DNA of 64,000 bases from Loripinus fragilis (lineage: Eukaryota; Mollusca; Bivalvia; Lucinida; Lucinidae): contig OZ026524.1 in NCBI GenBank assembly GCA_964019695.1, positions 63,185,066 through 63,249,065 of the forward strand, read 5' to 3'. Position numbers and translations under genes: made by a program. This document shows, one piece after another, positions 26,630 through 36,933 of the stretch; the first letter of the stretch is position 1; every line of letters begins with the position of its first letter. The notes beneath the pieces are model-generated. The model saw nothing but the letters and a program-made list of their open reading frames with translations, was not told where the DNA came from and made no database searches.

Positions 26630-27400
26630 GCAGAATTTGAAAAAAATATATTTCTTATCTGGAGCTCTGGTGACCCTTTTGTTCAGCGGAGTGGAACCAT
26701 TTGTGCAATTTTGGTTAAGGGCATTATTAGAAACAATTATGTAAGATTATTTGAATTTGGATCAGTGGTTCAAGAGAAACTGTCATTAAAAGACATTATT
26801 TATCTAAAGCTCTGACAGCTCCATTGTTTGGTGAAGCAAAACCATTTGTGCAATTTTGAAGGCATCATGAGGAACAATTCTGTGAAATTACTTTGAATTT
26901 GGACCAGTGGTTCAGGAGGAGATGTCGTTTAAAGGTATTTCTTATTTTGAGCTCTGGCGGTCCTTTTGTTCAGCCAAGTTAAACGATTTGTGCGATTTTG
27001 GTAGAAGGCATCATGAGGAACATTTCAGTGAAATTATTTTGAATTTGGACTGGTGGTTCAGGAAAAGATGTCATTTAAACTTATTTCTTATCCGGCGCCC
27101 TGGTGGCCCCTTTTACAATGGAGTGGAACCTTTTGTGAAAAGTTGGTAGAGGGTATCATGCAAGAGGAACAATTCTGTGAAATAACTTTGATTTTGGACC
27201 AGTGGTTCAGGAGGAGATGTCATTTAAAATAATTCTTATCTTGAGCTTAAGGGGCCCATGTGCTCGTTGGAGCAGAACTATTTATGCAATTTTGGTAGAG
27301 GGCATTATTGGGAACCTTCATGTGAAGTAATTTTAAATTTGGACTAATGGTTCAGGAAGAGATGTTGTTTAAAGAAAAAGATTACAGACGAAAGGACGCA
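26630..27400 (+). repeat. ~150-bp tandem repeat within the TTAA element
   Basis: About five imperfect copies, each with GAGCTCTGG-(C/T)GG-CCC, TTTTGTTCAGC, TTTGTGCAATTTTGGTAGA, GGCATCATGAGGAACAATT, GAATTTGGACCAGTGGTTCA and GGAGGAGATGTCGTTTAAA. The block ends with ACGAAAGGACGCACGAC and a CTCACCTTGAGC phrase near 27425. Open frames across it are short and differ between copies, so non-coding. Confidence 0.75.
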
Positions 27401-27435
27401 CGACGCTCAAGACCAATCAGAATAGCTCACCTTGA

Positions 27436-27687
27436 GCCTTTAAACATCCCTCTCCCAAAGCCTTAACAAAAATGGCCACCAAAATATGCAAAAGATAGGA
27501 AAGTGACCATTTTTGACCAAATTTGAAACATTTGACAGAGAAATCAACATAGAGCACTGACAAGCAAATACCAAAAAGATATTTAAACTGATGATGAGTA
27601 TTATCACGAAACACAAGATATTATTTTTTGTTTGTATTTATCTGCTGATTTCCAATTCTTTAAACATCCCTCTCCCAAAGCCTTAAA
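27436..27687. repeat. 29-bp direct repeat flanking ~190 bp
   Basis: A 29-bp phrase beginning CTTTAAACATCCCTCTCCC and ending AAAGCCTTAA occurs at about 27437 and again at about 27659. The spacer holds no recognisable element ends, so this could be a local duplication or an insertion by homologous exchange. Confidence 0.55.
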
Positions 27688-27993
27688 ATTGAGCCAAAAT
27701 GACTATTTCTCTTTTTAGCCTATTTCGTCAGCCATTTTGTTACCATAGCAATGGTAATAGTTAAATAAATGCCAGAATTTTACACTTGGGTTATTTGGCT
27801 GTTGTCAGGCCCACCAGGTTGCACCTGTTGGATTTCTTTTGCTCTGGTTTTCCGTTTTATTTACTGTTGAGTCCTTATCTTTGCTTTATCGCCTTCTCAT
27901 ACCTTGATTTATATGTTCTAGGAGATGATGCATCGATAAGTTAGGGGTATTTCATGCAATCTAAACATGTATGTGTCTTGATCTACATATAAA

Positions 27994-28290
27994 CTAAGGG
28001 TGAGGTTGGCACACCTTGAAACTGGTTTTAGCCCTCCAGTAAAATATTTTTACTGACCATTACAAGGCAGTGCTTCTTTTGTGGATCATTTATGTAATTT
28101 CTGACTTGTTTTTGTTATGTTTTTGTGTGCGTCTGGTTATTGATGCCTTGTGGTCACCTGCTGGCAAAGGGCTGACCTCCTGGCTTTCGTTTGTGATGCC
28201 TTATTGTGAAGTTGTCACTTTGCCATTGGTATCTTGGGTCAGGTGTGGTGTTTGATTGTATCAATTCCTGATCTTTGCCCTCCTTCTTAC
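27994..28290 (+). repeat. Dispersed repeat family C, copy 1
   Basis: Begins AAGGGTGAGGTTGGCAC, continues AGCCCTCCAGTAAAATATT, then CCTTGTGGTCACCTGCTGG and GGTCAGGTGTGG, and ends CTTTGCCCTCCTTCTTAC. The same order of blocks is found at 31346-32880 (split) and 32908-33201. CAGTAAAATATTTTTACTG forms a short hairpin. No coding domain. Confidence 0.75.
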
Positions 28291-28381
28291 TTTTATTCTT
28301 TTAATGAATCAATCCGAAGAGATTGGTGAAAAGCAACTGTCTTTTTTTTGCTCCAGAGGGGGCCAAATTAGCCCCTTAATG

Positions 28382-29185
28382 CGAGAGGCTCTTTTGTAGG
28401 TTCTCTCTATTTCTAAAGTGTCCATTTTTCTAGATTATTCGTTGTGTCATTTCGCGTTGGAAGAATTTAACTTCTTCTTGTTATAATGACATTCTTTCAT
28501 ATTATGGTCGTAAAAAACGTTAAGCTAGGCAGAAAGTAGAATAAGTCAATGCTAAGGGATGTGATGGTTGTGATATATTTCACGTTTAGAGGTCAGTGCC
28601 ATGAGGGATTAACTTTAAAATAATTTTAAAAAGGCCACATCAAAAATACCGCACATCATAGATATGGATGCCGGGCCAGACTATAATAGAAAAAATAACG
28701 ACCAGGGTGTTGTTGTATCCATTTTGACAGACAGACAGAGGAAAGAGCGACAGCCTGATATTAAAAATTCAGGACAATTGACTAAATTCAATTATCAGAA
28801 AATGTTATAATTCTATGCATCTCTTCCAGTGATAAATTTGACATTGAGACCAAAGGAGCTTACAAACCCTTAGAATGGAAAAAGAAGGCCCATATTTACT
28901 TTTATATTTTTACAGATACACGCTTTCAGTTTTCTTAAAAAATAGTTTGTATCTAGTTCCTGTTATTGAGGTTTATTACAGCTTGGCGATGTAGTGTCTC
29001 TAATAAGACAATCCACGAACCTGACCATGCAAACTTTGCATAATGTGTAGCCTAGTATGAGTTGAAAAAACTCAAGACACCATTTAATTTCGAGCGCTAT
29101 CTTGTTTTTCTTAAACTTTGGAAATGTTATCAGGATATTATGTCTGCATGGCTTTGATATCTGTAATTATACATGTATAAGGTTA
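28382..29185. other. No recognisable feature
   Basis: AT-rich sequence; no domain-bearing open frame and no clear repeat structure seen. Confidence 0.5.
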
Positions 29186-29204
29186 GCAGGTTAATATGTT
29201 TTGA

Positions 29205-29345
29205 GCTTACATTGACGTCTTTTCGCCTGGCATTATTTTCTCAAGTTTCCTTTAGCGATATTTTATTTTTTTGCAGGTGTTATTTCGTCTTTTCAATTTG
29301 CGTCTTTTCACTTGGCGTCTTTTCGTTTTATCGCCTGGGATCATT
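29205..29345 (+). repeat. Degenerate GGCGTCTTTTCGCC tandem motif
   Basis: GACGTCTTTTCGCCTGGCAT, TTTCGTCTTTTCAATTTGCG, TCTTTTCACTTGGCGTC and TTTTCGTTTTATCGCCTGG follow one another at short spacing. The theme resembles the GGGTCGTTTCGGCC terminal repeats of the element at 31495-32806. Confidence 0.5.
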
Positions 29346-29609
29346 TGGTATCTATAAATAAAAGGTAAAAATAAGTGTAACCACCATCGTTTGTGTCTGT
29401 GACCTTTCAATTGATTCGATAACTATATTCTGTGCTATTGCATTGATGCTGATAATGACTCCAACAATAAGGGTAAAATATTTACCATTTATCACTGAAG
29501 AAATGTTTGTTTCAAGTTGTTTAGTAAATGTAAGTTATACCAAAAGGGATTGGAGTGTACCTGCCATCTCTTTTGATCTAAACTCACGCGTATCATGCAC
29601 AGTGTAAGT

Positions 29610-29790
29610 TTAGAGAACACAAAATAAAGAGAACCTACAACATTTGGGTCAATTTGGAGGGGGCCACCCCTCATTTTTCTCAATATAAATACAAAAGTTT
29701 GGAGAACATTAACTAAAAAGAACCTACAAAAGTTGTGTCAATTTGGAAGGAACCACCAGTCTTATTTCTCAATATAACTACAAATGTTAA
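29610..29790. repeat. Two-copy tandem repeat, period ~110 bp
   Basis: AAAGAGAACCTACAACATTT with GGTCAATTTGGA, GCCACC and TTTCTCAATATAAATACAAA repeats as AAAGAACCTACAAAAGTTG with GTCAATTTGGAAGG, ACCACC and TTTCTCAATATAACTACAAA. No gene seen here. Confidence 0.65.
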
Positions 29791-30172
29791 AACCCTATTC
29801 TCGGAAAAGATAGCTAATGAGCCATCCCATAACATTTTGTTAACCCTGTTCATATATACATACAACGTATGGAAGTAGATGAGTGAGACACAGACCAAAA
29901 GCTGAGCATCTACCCACTTTGGATAGCTAGGCATGCTGTGACTTAACACATCAGGTGTGATAAATAAGTTTTACTTTCTCGTGTGCTGCTTAAAACATGT
30001 TAACAAAATGCATAAAGAGGCAACCTAAATTAAGCAGGAACAACAAAGCCAGGTAAAGACACATTTCTAAAAATGTCAAAAATAAAGTGAGGACAAAATA
30101 AGCCAAGCTATTCAATCTGAGGAATCACCGTAAAATATTAAAGATAAATAATAATTAAAACAAAAACATTGA

Positions 30173-30507
30173 GGGGATAACTGTATTCAAAATTCTCATT
30201 TCGGGTGGTTATCGTTAGACATATGGAAGGAAAATTTAGTTTTTCAGTGACACGTTAGCGGAGCCAGAAACGTGACCTCTAAACGCATATCCTACGATAT
30301 ACCTCCCCAAATGATAATTTTGAGTACGGTTATCCCAATTCTAATGCACAAGTAGCATTTTCAAAAAAGACAGTAACAATGTAGTATGGTGCGCCTACAG
30401 CCTGTAGCTGCCAGCTATATAAAACCACTTGCCAGCTGCATAAAACCACTTGTCAGGCATTGAAACGAGACGTTGCATAATGCCGTTGAAGGATATACTG
30501 TCGCAAT
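30173..30507 (+). mobile_element. GGGGATAAC foldback/MITE family, copy A (degenerate)
   Basis: Starts GGGGATAACTGTATTC and reaches the inverted end GGTTATCCC near 30340. It is followed by ATTCTAATGCAC and a tail with CAGCTGCATAAAACCACTTG and GGATATACTGTCGC. The same two-part order is found in copy B (35748) and, inverted, in copy C (36521). Confidence 0.7.
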
Positions 30508-30509
30508 AA

Positions 30510-31345
30510 GTAAATGAGTACGATCAGGAAATAGCACAATTACTCACTGCATACCAACCCACGGCATTGGGAAGAAGAACCACAGAATACCAACAGTCAC
30601 AAGACATCAGGAAGACAATTAAAGTAAAGCAACCAGCTCTCTCTTCCTCAAGATGATTGCAAACTAGAAACGACACTAGAGTAATGCATAACAAAACAAG
30701 GACCAAACACTGAGCCCCCACAATCCAATAGGAGGAACATTAAACAATGAATCGTGTACGTGAATAAATCCCTTCTCACAGAAAGAACAGTTAATAAAAT
30801 TGTGAACAAAAAGATTGTAAACAGGTTCAGAGTACTTCTTTGGCTATATATCTATGAATTCTTGTTGCAGCATTTTATTGATATTCATTTCTTGATGCTT
30901 GCTCTTGTAAGTGTATATTTTGTCTACTTTTTTGCTATAGCTTTTGCCTTTCTTAGTGTTCCTCAAGTTTTATAATCAAGACTCAAATTATTAACCACCT
31001 CGTTCAGAATGAGTATTTTTAAAGACATTTTAGTTTTACAAAATCAAGTCTGTTTCCATGGTATCCAACACGCTGTAATTTTAATGTTATGTAAAAATAC
31101 TGAAGAGACTGCTCTTATATATGGCCCAATCCACTAAGATGATACAGTTGCTTTAACTAAATGTATTGACAATATCATTAGGTGTGCACTTTTTGTTACC
31201 CCTCCCACTTTTCTCTATAAAGGCCACTGGTACCTGGTGTTTAGTTTGAACTTTCATATGACAGTTTAGTGAGCATGTAATAAAACAAAACCAATTGATG
31301 TGTTTGTATGACACTATTGTTTTGTTTTATACCTTAACATAAAAA
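30510..31345. other. No recognisable feature
   Basis: AT-rich; short open frames only, none with a recognisable domain. Confidence 0.45.
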
Positions 31346-31494
31346 CTAGGGGATATGCCGTGAAACCGGCTTAAGCCCTCCAGTGAATATTTCACTGACA
31401 GTTCCAAGGCAGTGTTTCTTTTGTGGATCGTTTTTGTTATTAATGATTCATGTTGATGTGTGTTGTGCTGTCCCGTCTATTCTGTGTAGCCTTG

Positions 31495-32806
31495 GAATCT
31501 GGGTCGTTTCGGCCATGGGTCGTTTCGGCTGGGTCGTTTCGGCCTGGGTTGTTTTGGCTAAAATTTTGGGGTGAGTCAATTCGGCCCATTTTGGTGGGTC
31601 GTTTCGGCTGTGAGTCATTACGGCCGTGCGTCGTTTCGGCCCAGGGGAATACTCAATTTTTCTGCATAAGTAGGCTTGGACTGCGCATCTACTGTTAAAA
31701 TATCGGGAATATCAGGCATTCCCAACTAAAAATATTTAAAATTGTGTAACCCAAAAAAGCTTCCCATTCTGAACCTTGCCCTAAATTGTATAGAAATGAC
31801 CCCCCTCCCCTTAAGTTAGTCCAATAATGTAATGAACCCCAAAGATATCCACAATTTTTAATCATAACCCCAAAAATCATTTTTCTGAAACCCCCAAAAA
31901 ATATTGAATTTCAAAATTTTGAACCCCCAAAATGGTCCTAGCTATATGTATGCTTGAAAATATTGGAGTATACTCCCCCCCCCCCCCCCCCCACCTGGAG
32001 GGGGAGGGGGCGTTTCAAACCAGTTTGTATATAATGCAAAGTATATTATACTATTCACCACATTATATGTTAATCATAAAGTAAAGTGAATAATCCACAA
32101 TTTATTATTTTGGCCATCTCATGTTGTTTATCGCACATGCGTGATGTAATCATTTAAACATGCACGGGCAGCCGTCTAGTGGGCCCAGATGCCTAGATTT
32201 CTGCCCATATGTTATTCCAAGTCCCTAATTGGTGTGTGCAGGCAGCAATGGCTCTGAAAAGATTGCACGTTTCTGCAGGCTCAACTAAGCATTTGCTGCT
32301 CATTTATACGCATGCAGTACGACATGTTCATGTACCATAAGGCTTGTAAACATTATATCATTTGAGCCATCTCATGTGACTTATCGCACATGTGGTAAGT
32401 CATCCTTTAAACACGCTTTTAAAAAGCAGCAAAGGCTCTGAATAGGTTGGTATTATTTGTATGGGTTTTGGGTATGTATCATCATCTTTTTTTTCAATTG
32501 TGTAGGATTCTTTTGAGACTTCAGCGCTACACAGCTAGGCTAGTATGAGACGTCATAGAAGAGAACTTATCATTATCTCGAAGCCAATTTACACATATAT
32601 TCTTTCGAGTCATTATAAGCTTTCTCATTTATATTGTAAAATATGGGGGTGGGAGAGGAGTTGGGGTATATCGGGCCAAAACGACCCACTAAAATAGGCC
32701 AAAACGACCCACCCTAGAATCAGGAAGAAACGACCAAGGCCAAAATGACCCAGGCTAAACGACCCACGGCCGAACAAAACGACTGATGGCTGAAACGACC
32801 GAAACC
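31495..32806. mobile_element. Non-autonomous MULE-like element, 1312 bp, 9-bp target duplication
   Basis: Flanked by a perfect 9-bp direct repeat GTAGCCTTG (31486-31494 and 32807-32815) interrupting family C. The left ~150 bp is made of tandem GGGTCGTTTCGGCC-like words (GGGTCGTTTCGGCCATGG and onward). The right ~140 bp carries the inverted words (CAAAACGACCCAC, TGAAACGACCGAAACC), so the termini are inverted arrays. A 9-bp duplication and repetitive TIRs fit Mutator-like elements. No transposase frame remains. Another repeat sits inside (31640-31998). Confidence 0.7.
31640..31998 (-). mobile_element. GGGGTACTC-type element nested in the MULE-like element
   Basis: The left end contains GGGGAATACTCAATTTTTCT, GCATAAGTAGGCTTGG and the right end GCTTGAAAATATTGGAGTAT followed by CTCCCCCC. 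Internal phrases such as GAACCCCCAAAATGG and AACCCCAAAGATATCC match, on the opposite strand, the element at 41425-41785 (TTTTTTGGGGTTCA-like words). A poly-C run of 18 lies at 31975-31992. Confidence 0.55.
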
Positions 32807-32907
32807 GTAGCCTTGTGGTCACCTGCTGGGAAAGGGCTGACCTCTTGGCTGTTGTGTGTGTTGTGTTTTGTCAATTTCTCAAATGTGTCCTAGTCTCCAT
32901 CAGAATT

Positions 32908-33201
32908 AAGGGGGAGGTTGGCGCCGTGAAACTGGTTTAAGCCCTCCAGTAAAATATTTTACTGACCGTTCCAAGGCGGTACTTCTTTTGTGGATCTTTT
33001 ATGCTTTTCTGTCTAGTGTTTGTTATGCCTTTGTGTGCGTCTGTTTATTTGTGCCTTGTGGTCACCTGCTGGAAAAGGCTGACCTCTTGGATCTCGTTTA
33101 TGGTGTATAACTGTGAGTTTGTCACTTTCCCATTGGTATCTTAGGTCAGGTGTGGTACTTTATTGTATCGATTTCCGATCTTTGCACCCTTACTTACTTT
33201 A
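32908..33201 (+). repeat. Dispersed repeat family C, copy 3
   Basis: TTAAGGGGGAGGTTGGCGCC, GTGAAACTGGTTTAAGCCC, CCAGTAAAATATTTTACTG, CTTGTGGTCACCTGCTGG, GGTCAGGTGTGGTAC and a final CTTACTTACTTTA match copy 1 block by block. Confidence 0.75.
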
Positions 33202-33439
33202 AATAGTAAACAATTTCATAACAAGTAACGCATTTTGCCTAAAATATCACGTTTATGCCTATTTCAGTTCAAAAAATCATTCAAATTGACTTATTTGGTG
33301 ACACTATATTTGATGTTACCAGAATCATACTGTTTACAGAGGATAATGCTAGCAATGCCTTGAAATAAATTTTTGACATACATTTATTTATATTTGGGGT
33401 ATTTAGGTATGCCAAGCTTAAAGGTTGGACTTTTATTCA

Positions 33440-33482
33440 AGTTTAGAAACGTTTCATACCTTTTGGGACACCCTGTATATAG
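33440..33482 (-). mobile_element. Solitary mariner-type terminal repeat
   Basis: CATACCTTTTGGGACACCCT followed by GTATA matches the outward end typical of mariner-family TIRs (complement TACAGGGTGTCCCAAAAGG). No partner end or transposase was found, so probably a truncated copy. Confidence 0.5.
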
Positions 33483-34335
33483 CCATAATTTAAAACCATG
33501 TTTTCAAAAAAAAATACTAGACAGCAAAAATGACACAGGCACTTGAATAGTTGCATGGCTCGCTAAAATCTGCTATTTTGATAGAACATTCATTAAATTT
33601 TGCTTGTACAAGTATATGATGCCGTATATGACAGAACGAATACAATGAAATATGCGCCCAGCGAATATTCAGAACAACTTTTGCATGAACCCAGATAAAT
33701 CTGAGTGTACACTGAATGAGTACAGGTAGTAATAATTGTAAGGAATTAGTGTTTTCCATGCACTCAGAAAAAGTATTCGCTGGTCAGACAGGTCATTTTT
33801 TTGGTTTTAGCATGCACTATCTGCATAAGGCAATGTGTACGGTCTAGTTTTAACCCCATTTCCCAGAATTAACGTGTCGTCTGTTTTCTCGTCTGCTGAT
33901 GCGCTTTAGTTGCATTTATTGCTAAAAATATGGACCAATATCAGACTGCTCCTAAGGTTCATGGTGTTCATATTGTTTGCTTTCATGTTTAAAGTGGCTT
34001 TAGAGTCGTTTAAATATATGCAGCAGACATAATAAGCAGATGACATTTTCAGGACAAAACATATCATGAAATCAGAAAGGGAAATCAATTGAATAGATCG
34101 GCCAGAAGATGGATCAGTTTGATGAGACCCAAATTGATATTGAGTTGCGTTACCCTTTTAAATCCAGATCAGCTTTTGCATGATCATGTTCACAATAGGC
34201 ATCATTTGATCCAGCATATGTTAGAACAGTTCTTAGATAAATCAACAGCTTGTTTAACATGTTAAAACGAACTTACCTTTAATATATCTAGCATTGTTAT
34301 CTAACAAGTTGTAGGCCTAACAAAAATGGCGAAGG
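33483..34335. other. No recognisable feature
   Basis: Short open frames only; no domain or repeat structure that I can support. Confidence 0.45.
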
Positions 34336-34338
34336 TCA

Positions 34339-34891
34339 GTAATGGCTCATTTTCATTGGATAAAGATGTCGTGGGAACGAGATAATTATGTCGTGGGAAC
34401 GAGATATTATATCGTGGGAACGAGATATTATGTCGTGGGAACGAGATAATATGTCGTGGGAACGAGATAATCATGTCGTGGGAACGAGATCTTATGTCGT
34501 GGAAACGAGATCTTATCTCGTGGGAACGAGATAATTGTGTTGTGGGAACGAGATCTTATGTCGTGGGAACGAGATAAATATTTTTTTTCACATGTCTCCT
34601 TAGTGCTGCCGTAGTAATGGCTCATTTTCATTGGATAAAGATGTCGTGGGAACGAGATAATTATGTCGTGGGAACGAGATATATATCGTGGGAACGAGAT
34701 ATTATGTCGTGGGAACGAGATAATATGTCGTGGGAACGAGATAATCATGTCGTGGGAACGAGATCTTATGTCGTGGAAACGAGATCTTATCTCGTGGGAA
34801 CGGGATAATTATGTTGTGGGAACGAGATCTTATGTCGTGGGAACGAGATAAATAAATTTTTTTCACATGTCCCCTTAGTGCTGCCGTAGTA
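34339..34891 (+). repeat. GTCGTGGGAACGAGAT array in two 275-bp blocks
   Basis: A short unit (GTCGTGGGAACGAGATAATT, ~17-23 bp) repeats about ten times in each of two larger blocks. Each block starts AATGGCTCATTTTCATTGGA (34341 and 34616) and ends with a TTTTTTCACATGTC(T/C)CCTTAG phrase and GTGCTGCCGTAGTAA. ATCTCGTGGGAACGAGAT is itself an inverted repeat. Open frames (WERD or FPRH peptide repeats) follow the repeat on both strands and are not credible genes. Confidence 0.9.
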
Positions 34892-35211
34892 ACGTATGCG
34901 TAGTATGTTTATTTTACTGCCGAACCATGCCAATTTTAAAAATCATAAACTTGGTTGGTGATTGTTAAATCACCATGTCAGTTAGGGAAAATATACGCTT
35001 TATAAGTAGTTCCAACTCCTTTGAAAATAAAGCCATATGTCAGGGAGTTGGGGAAATGGTTTTACGGCCATATATTAAAAGAATTCAACATCACCAAAAT
35101 AGAATATATAAGAAAAGCTGCACGACAAACGAATTGGAAACTGCCTGAGCAGACTAAACAAATTGTAAATTTTCCAAACTTTTATTTTATCGAATTTTAA
35201 TTTTTGCCCTC

Positions 35212-35660
35212 TATCCTGGCATTTCTGCTCAGAAGGTATTAGAAAAAGATGGGAAAACTACAAGAACGAGCTCTTAGATTTGTATATGAAGATTTTAGCA
35301 GTTCATGTGAAGATCTCTTACTAAAACGGTTTACCAAGTCTGCATGCATATTAGAAGAATAAGAATCATGGCAATGGAGGGTTTTAAAATTTTGAATAAA
35401 ATGTGCCCACCAGTCGTATCTAATCTTGTACAGAAACGGTCATGCTCATATAATTTTAGATATTCATATATTTTACAGGTTCCATCAGTGAAAAACAGCT
35501 CATTTGGTAAGAGGTATTTCACGTATGCGGCACCTGTGCTATGGAACTCATTTCCAGATGATTTTAGAAAATATTAAAATTTTAATCAGTTTAAGGGTCT
35601 TATTCTTTCATGGAATTGTAAAAAACTGCAACTGTATTGCATAGGCCTATTTAACTCGAA
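35212..35660 (+). pseudogene. 5'-truncated LINE: C-terminal region of ORF2
   Basis: The frame encodes the tail typical of CR1/Jockey-type LINE ORF2 proteins: QERALRFVYEDF, AMEGFKILNKMCPP, then SYNFRYSYILQVP, SSFGKRYFTYAAPVLWNSFP and, after an in-frame stop at about 35575, NQFKGLILSWNCKKL. It is the same family as the longer copy at 36215-40245 (AIETFKILNNMSPP, YNFRYNNILQV, FRYAAAVLWNSF) but clearly diverged from it. Only about the last 130 codons are present, as expected from incomplete reverse transcription. Frameshifts and stops make it a dead copy. Confidence 0.8.
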
Positions 35661-35747
35661 GTGAGCTTCTATATCACAGGTCCACCTGAATGTGTTGTTT
35701 TGCATTTAAATGCTTGCTTTTGCTTGAGTTTGCTTAGCCTGTGTTTA

Positions 35748-36062
35748 GGGGATAACTGTATTCAACATTTTTGTTTGGGGAGGTATCTCGTCGGATATAC
35801 GGTCGGAAATTAAGTTTTACGGCGATACACGAGTGGAACCCTAAAACGCGATTTCCGAATGTATATCCGACGATATACCTCCCGAAATAAAAATGTTGAA
35901 TATGGTTATCCCCATTCTATTGCACTTCAACCGTTTCCTCCAAAATTGAAGCGTTGCAAGCTGCATAAAAGCGCACGCCACCAAACGGAATGTGACGTAA
36001 TTAATGACGTCAAACTATTTCCGACAGTATATCGCAGGATATACTTCGCAAATTTTTTTGCG
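35748..36062 (+). mobile_element. GGGGATAAC foldback/MITE family, copy B
   Basis: GGGGATAACTGTATTCAACA at 35748 pairs with the inverted GTTGAATATGGTTATCCCC ending near 35912. Inside, GGAGGTAT(C)TCGTCGGATATAC pairs with GTATATCCGACGATATACC. A second part follows: ATTCTATTGCACTTC, AGCTGCATAAAAGCGC, GACGTAATTAATGACGTC and CGACAGTATATCGCAGGATA. No coding capacity. Confidence 0.75.
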
Positions 36063-36520
36063 AAAAAAAACGTCGCGTTACAAAAGCAAGTTGATAAGAA
36101 TCCATATTTGTTGTTGCTTCTTGCTGTTATGCTAACATATAAACTCAGCTTTTATTGTTTGTTAAAGCTATAAATTTTTCATGGTCTTGCACTTTTAGAT
36201 ATATCATATTCTGTTTTATAATCACATTCTGTTTGGCGACCAAAATTATGATATGCTTTCAGAAACTAAGTCCAGATCCCTCATGACCTAATGGAACTTT
36301 TTGATTACAAAAACCTTATAAAAATTCCACATGCTTCAAAAAAGACTGTACTCCTACCCTGAATGATTTCATCTTGGCAAACTATAGCCGTATGTGTTTG
36401 AAAAGTCTTAACTTCTGTACTGGAATCAGTGATTGTCACAATTTTATCTCCACAGTTATAAACTCAAATATTGCCAAGGATGAAATGTCCAAATTTGAAT
36501 ATAGAAGCTTTAAAAATTTC

Positions 36521-36933
36521 ATTCTAATGCACTTGCAAATGCAACGCGACGTCTGATTGGATAATGTCATAAATTTGCGACAGTATATCCTGCGATATAC
36601 TGTCGGAAACCCGACGTCATTACGTAACGTCGCTTTTCATTGGCTGACAAGTGAATATATGCAGCTGGCAAGCGGTTTTATGCAGCTGGCAGCCGCTGGA
36701 CGTATAGGCGCAACAAAGTACATTTTCACTGTCCTTTTAAAGGGAAACTTTAATAGTGCATTAGAATGGGGATAACCATATTCAAAATTTTCATTTGGGG
36801 AGGTATATCGTCGGATATACGTTCGGAAATCACGTTTTACGGCTCCGCTTACGCGTCGCCGTAAAACTAAATTTCCGACCGTATATCCGATGATATACCT
36901 CCCCAAATGAAAATTTTGAATCTGGTTATCCCC
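36521..36933 (-). mobile_element. GGGGATAAC foldback/MITE family, copy C, inserted in the LINE
   Basis: It interrupts LINE codons between AAAAATTTC (36520) and AATCAGGAGC (36936). Left part ATTCTAATGCACTTGC (36521) is the inverse of GTGCATTAGAAT near 36762 and contains a perfect hairpin CGACAGTATATC-CTGC-GATATACTGTCG at about 36578-36605. Right part is GGGGATAACCATATTC with its inverse ending GGTTATCCCC at 36933, itself a long palindrome. It is the most complete copy of the family. Confidence 0.8.

Larger units (their letters stand above)
25993..28375. mobile_element. TTAA-flanked TIR element, ~2.38 kb
   Basis: Left end CATTAAGGGGCTATTTTAGC (25987 on) and right end 28358-28381 are inverted copies over ~24 bp (GGGGCTATTTTAGCCCCC against GGGGCTAATTTGGCCCCC). 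TTAA lies directly outside both termini (25989-25992 and 28376-28379), the target duplication typical of piggyBac and Kolobok superfamilies. No transposase is visible. It contains an internal tandem array (26630-27400) and a second repeat (27994-28290). Confidence 0.65.
31346..32880 (+). repeat. Family C, copy 2, split by a MULE-like insertion
   Basis: Left part GCCGTGAAACCGGCTTAAGC, CCTCCAGTGAATATT up to TCTGTGTAGCCTTG at 31494. Right part resumes at 32807 with GTAGCCTTGTGGTCACCTGC. Comparison with copies 1 and 3 shows the two halves were contiguous. Confidence 0.8.

Noticed and set aside
34428..34851. Open frames encoding SWERD or SFPRH peptide repeats
   Set aside because: They are translations of the GTCGTGGGAACGAGAT tandem array in several frames and on both strands.
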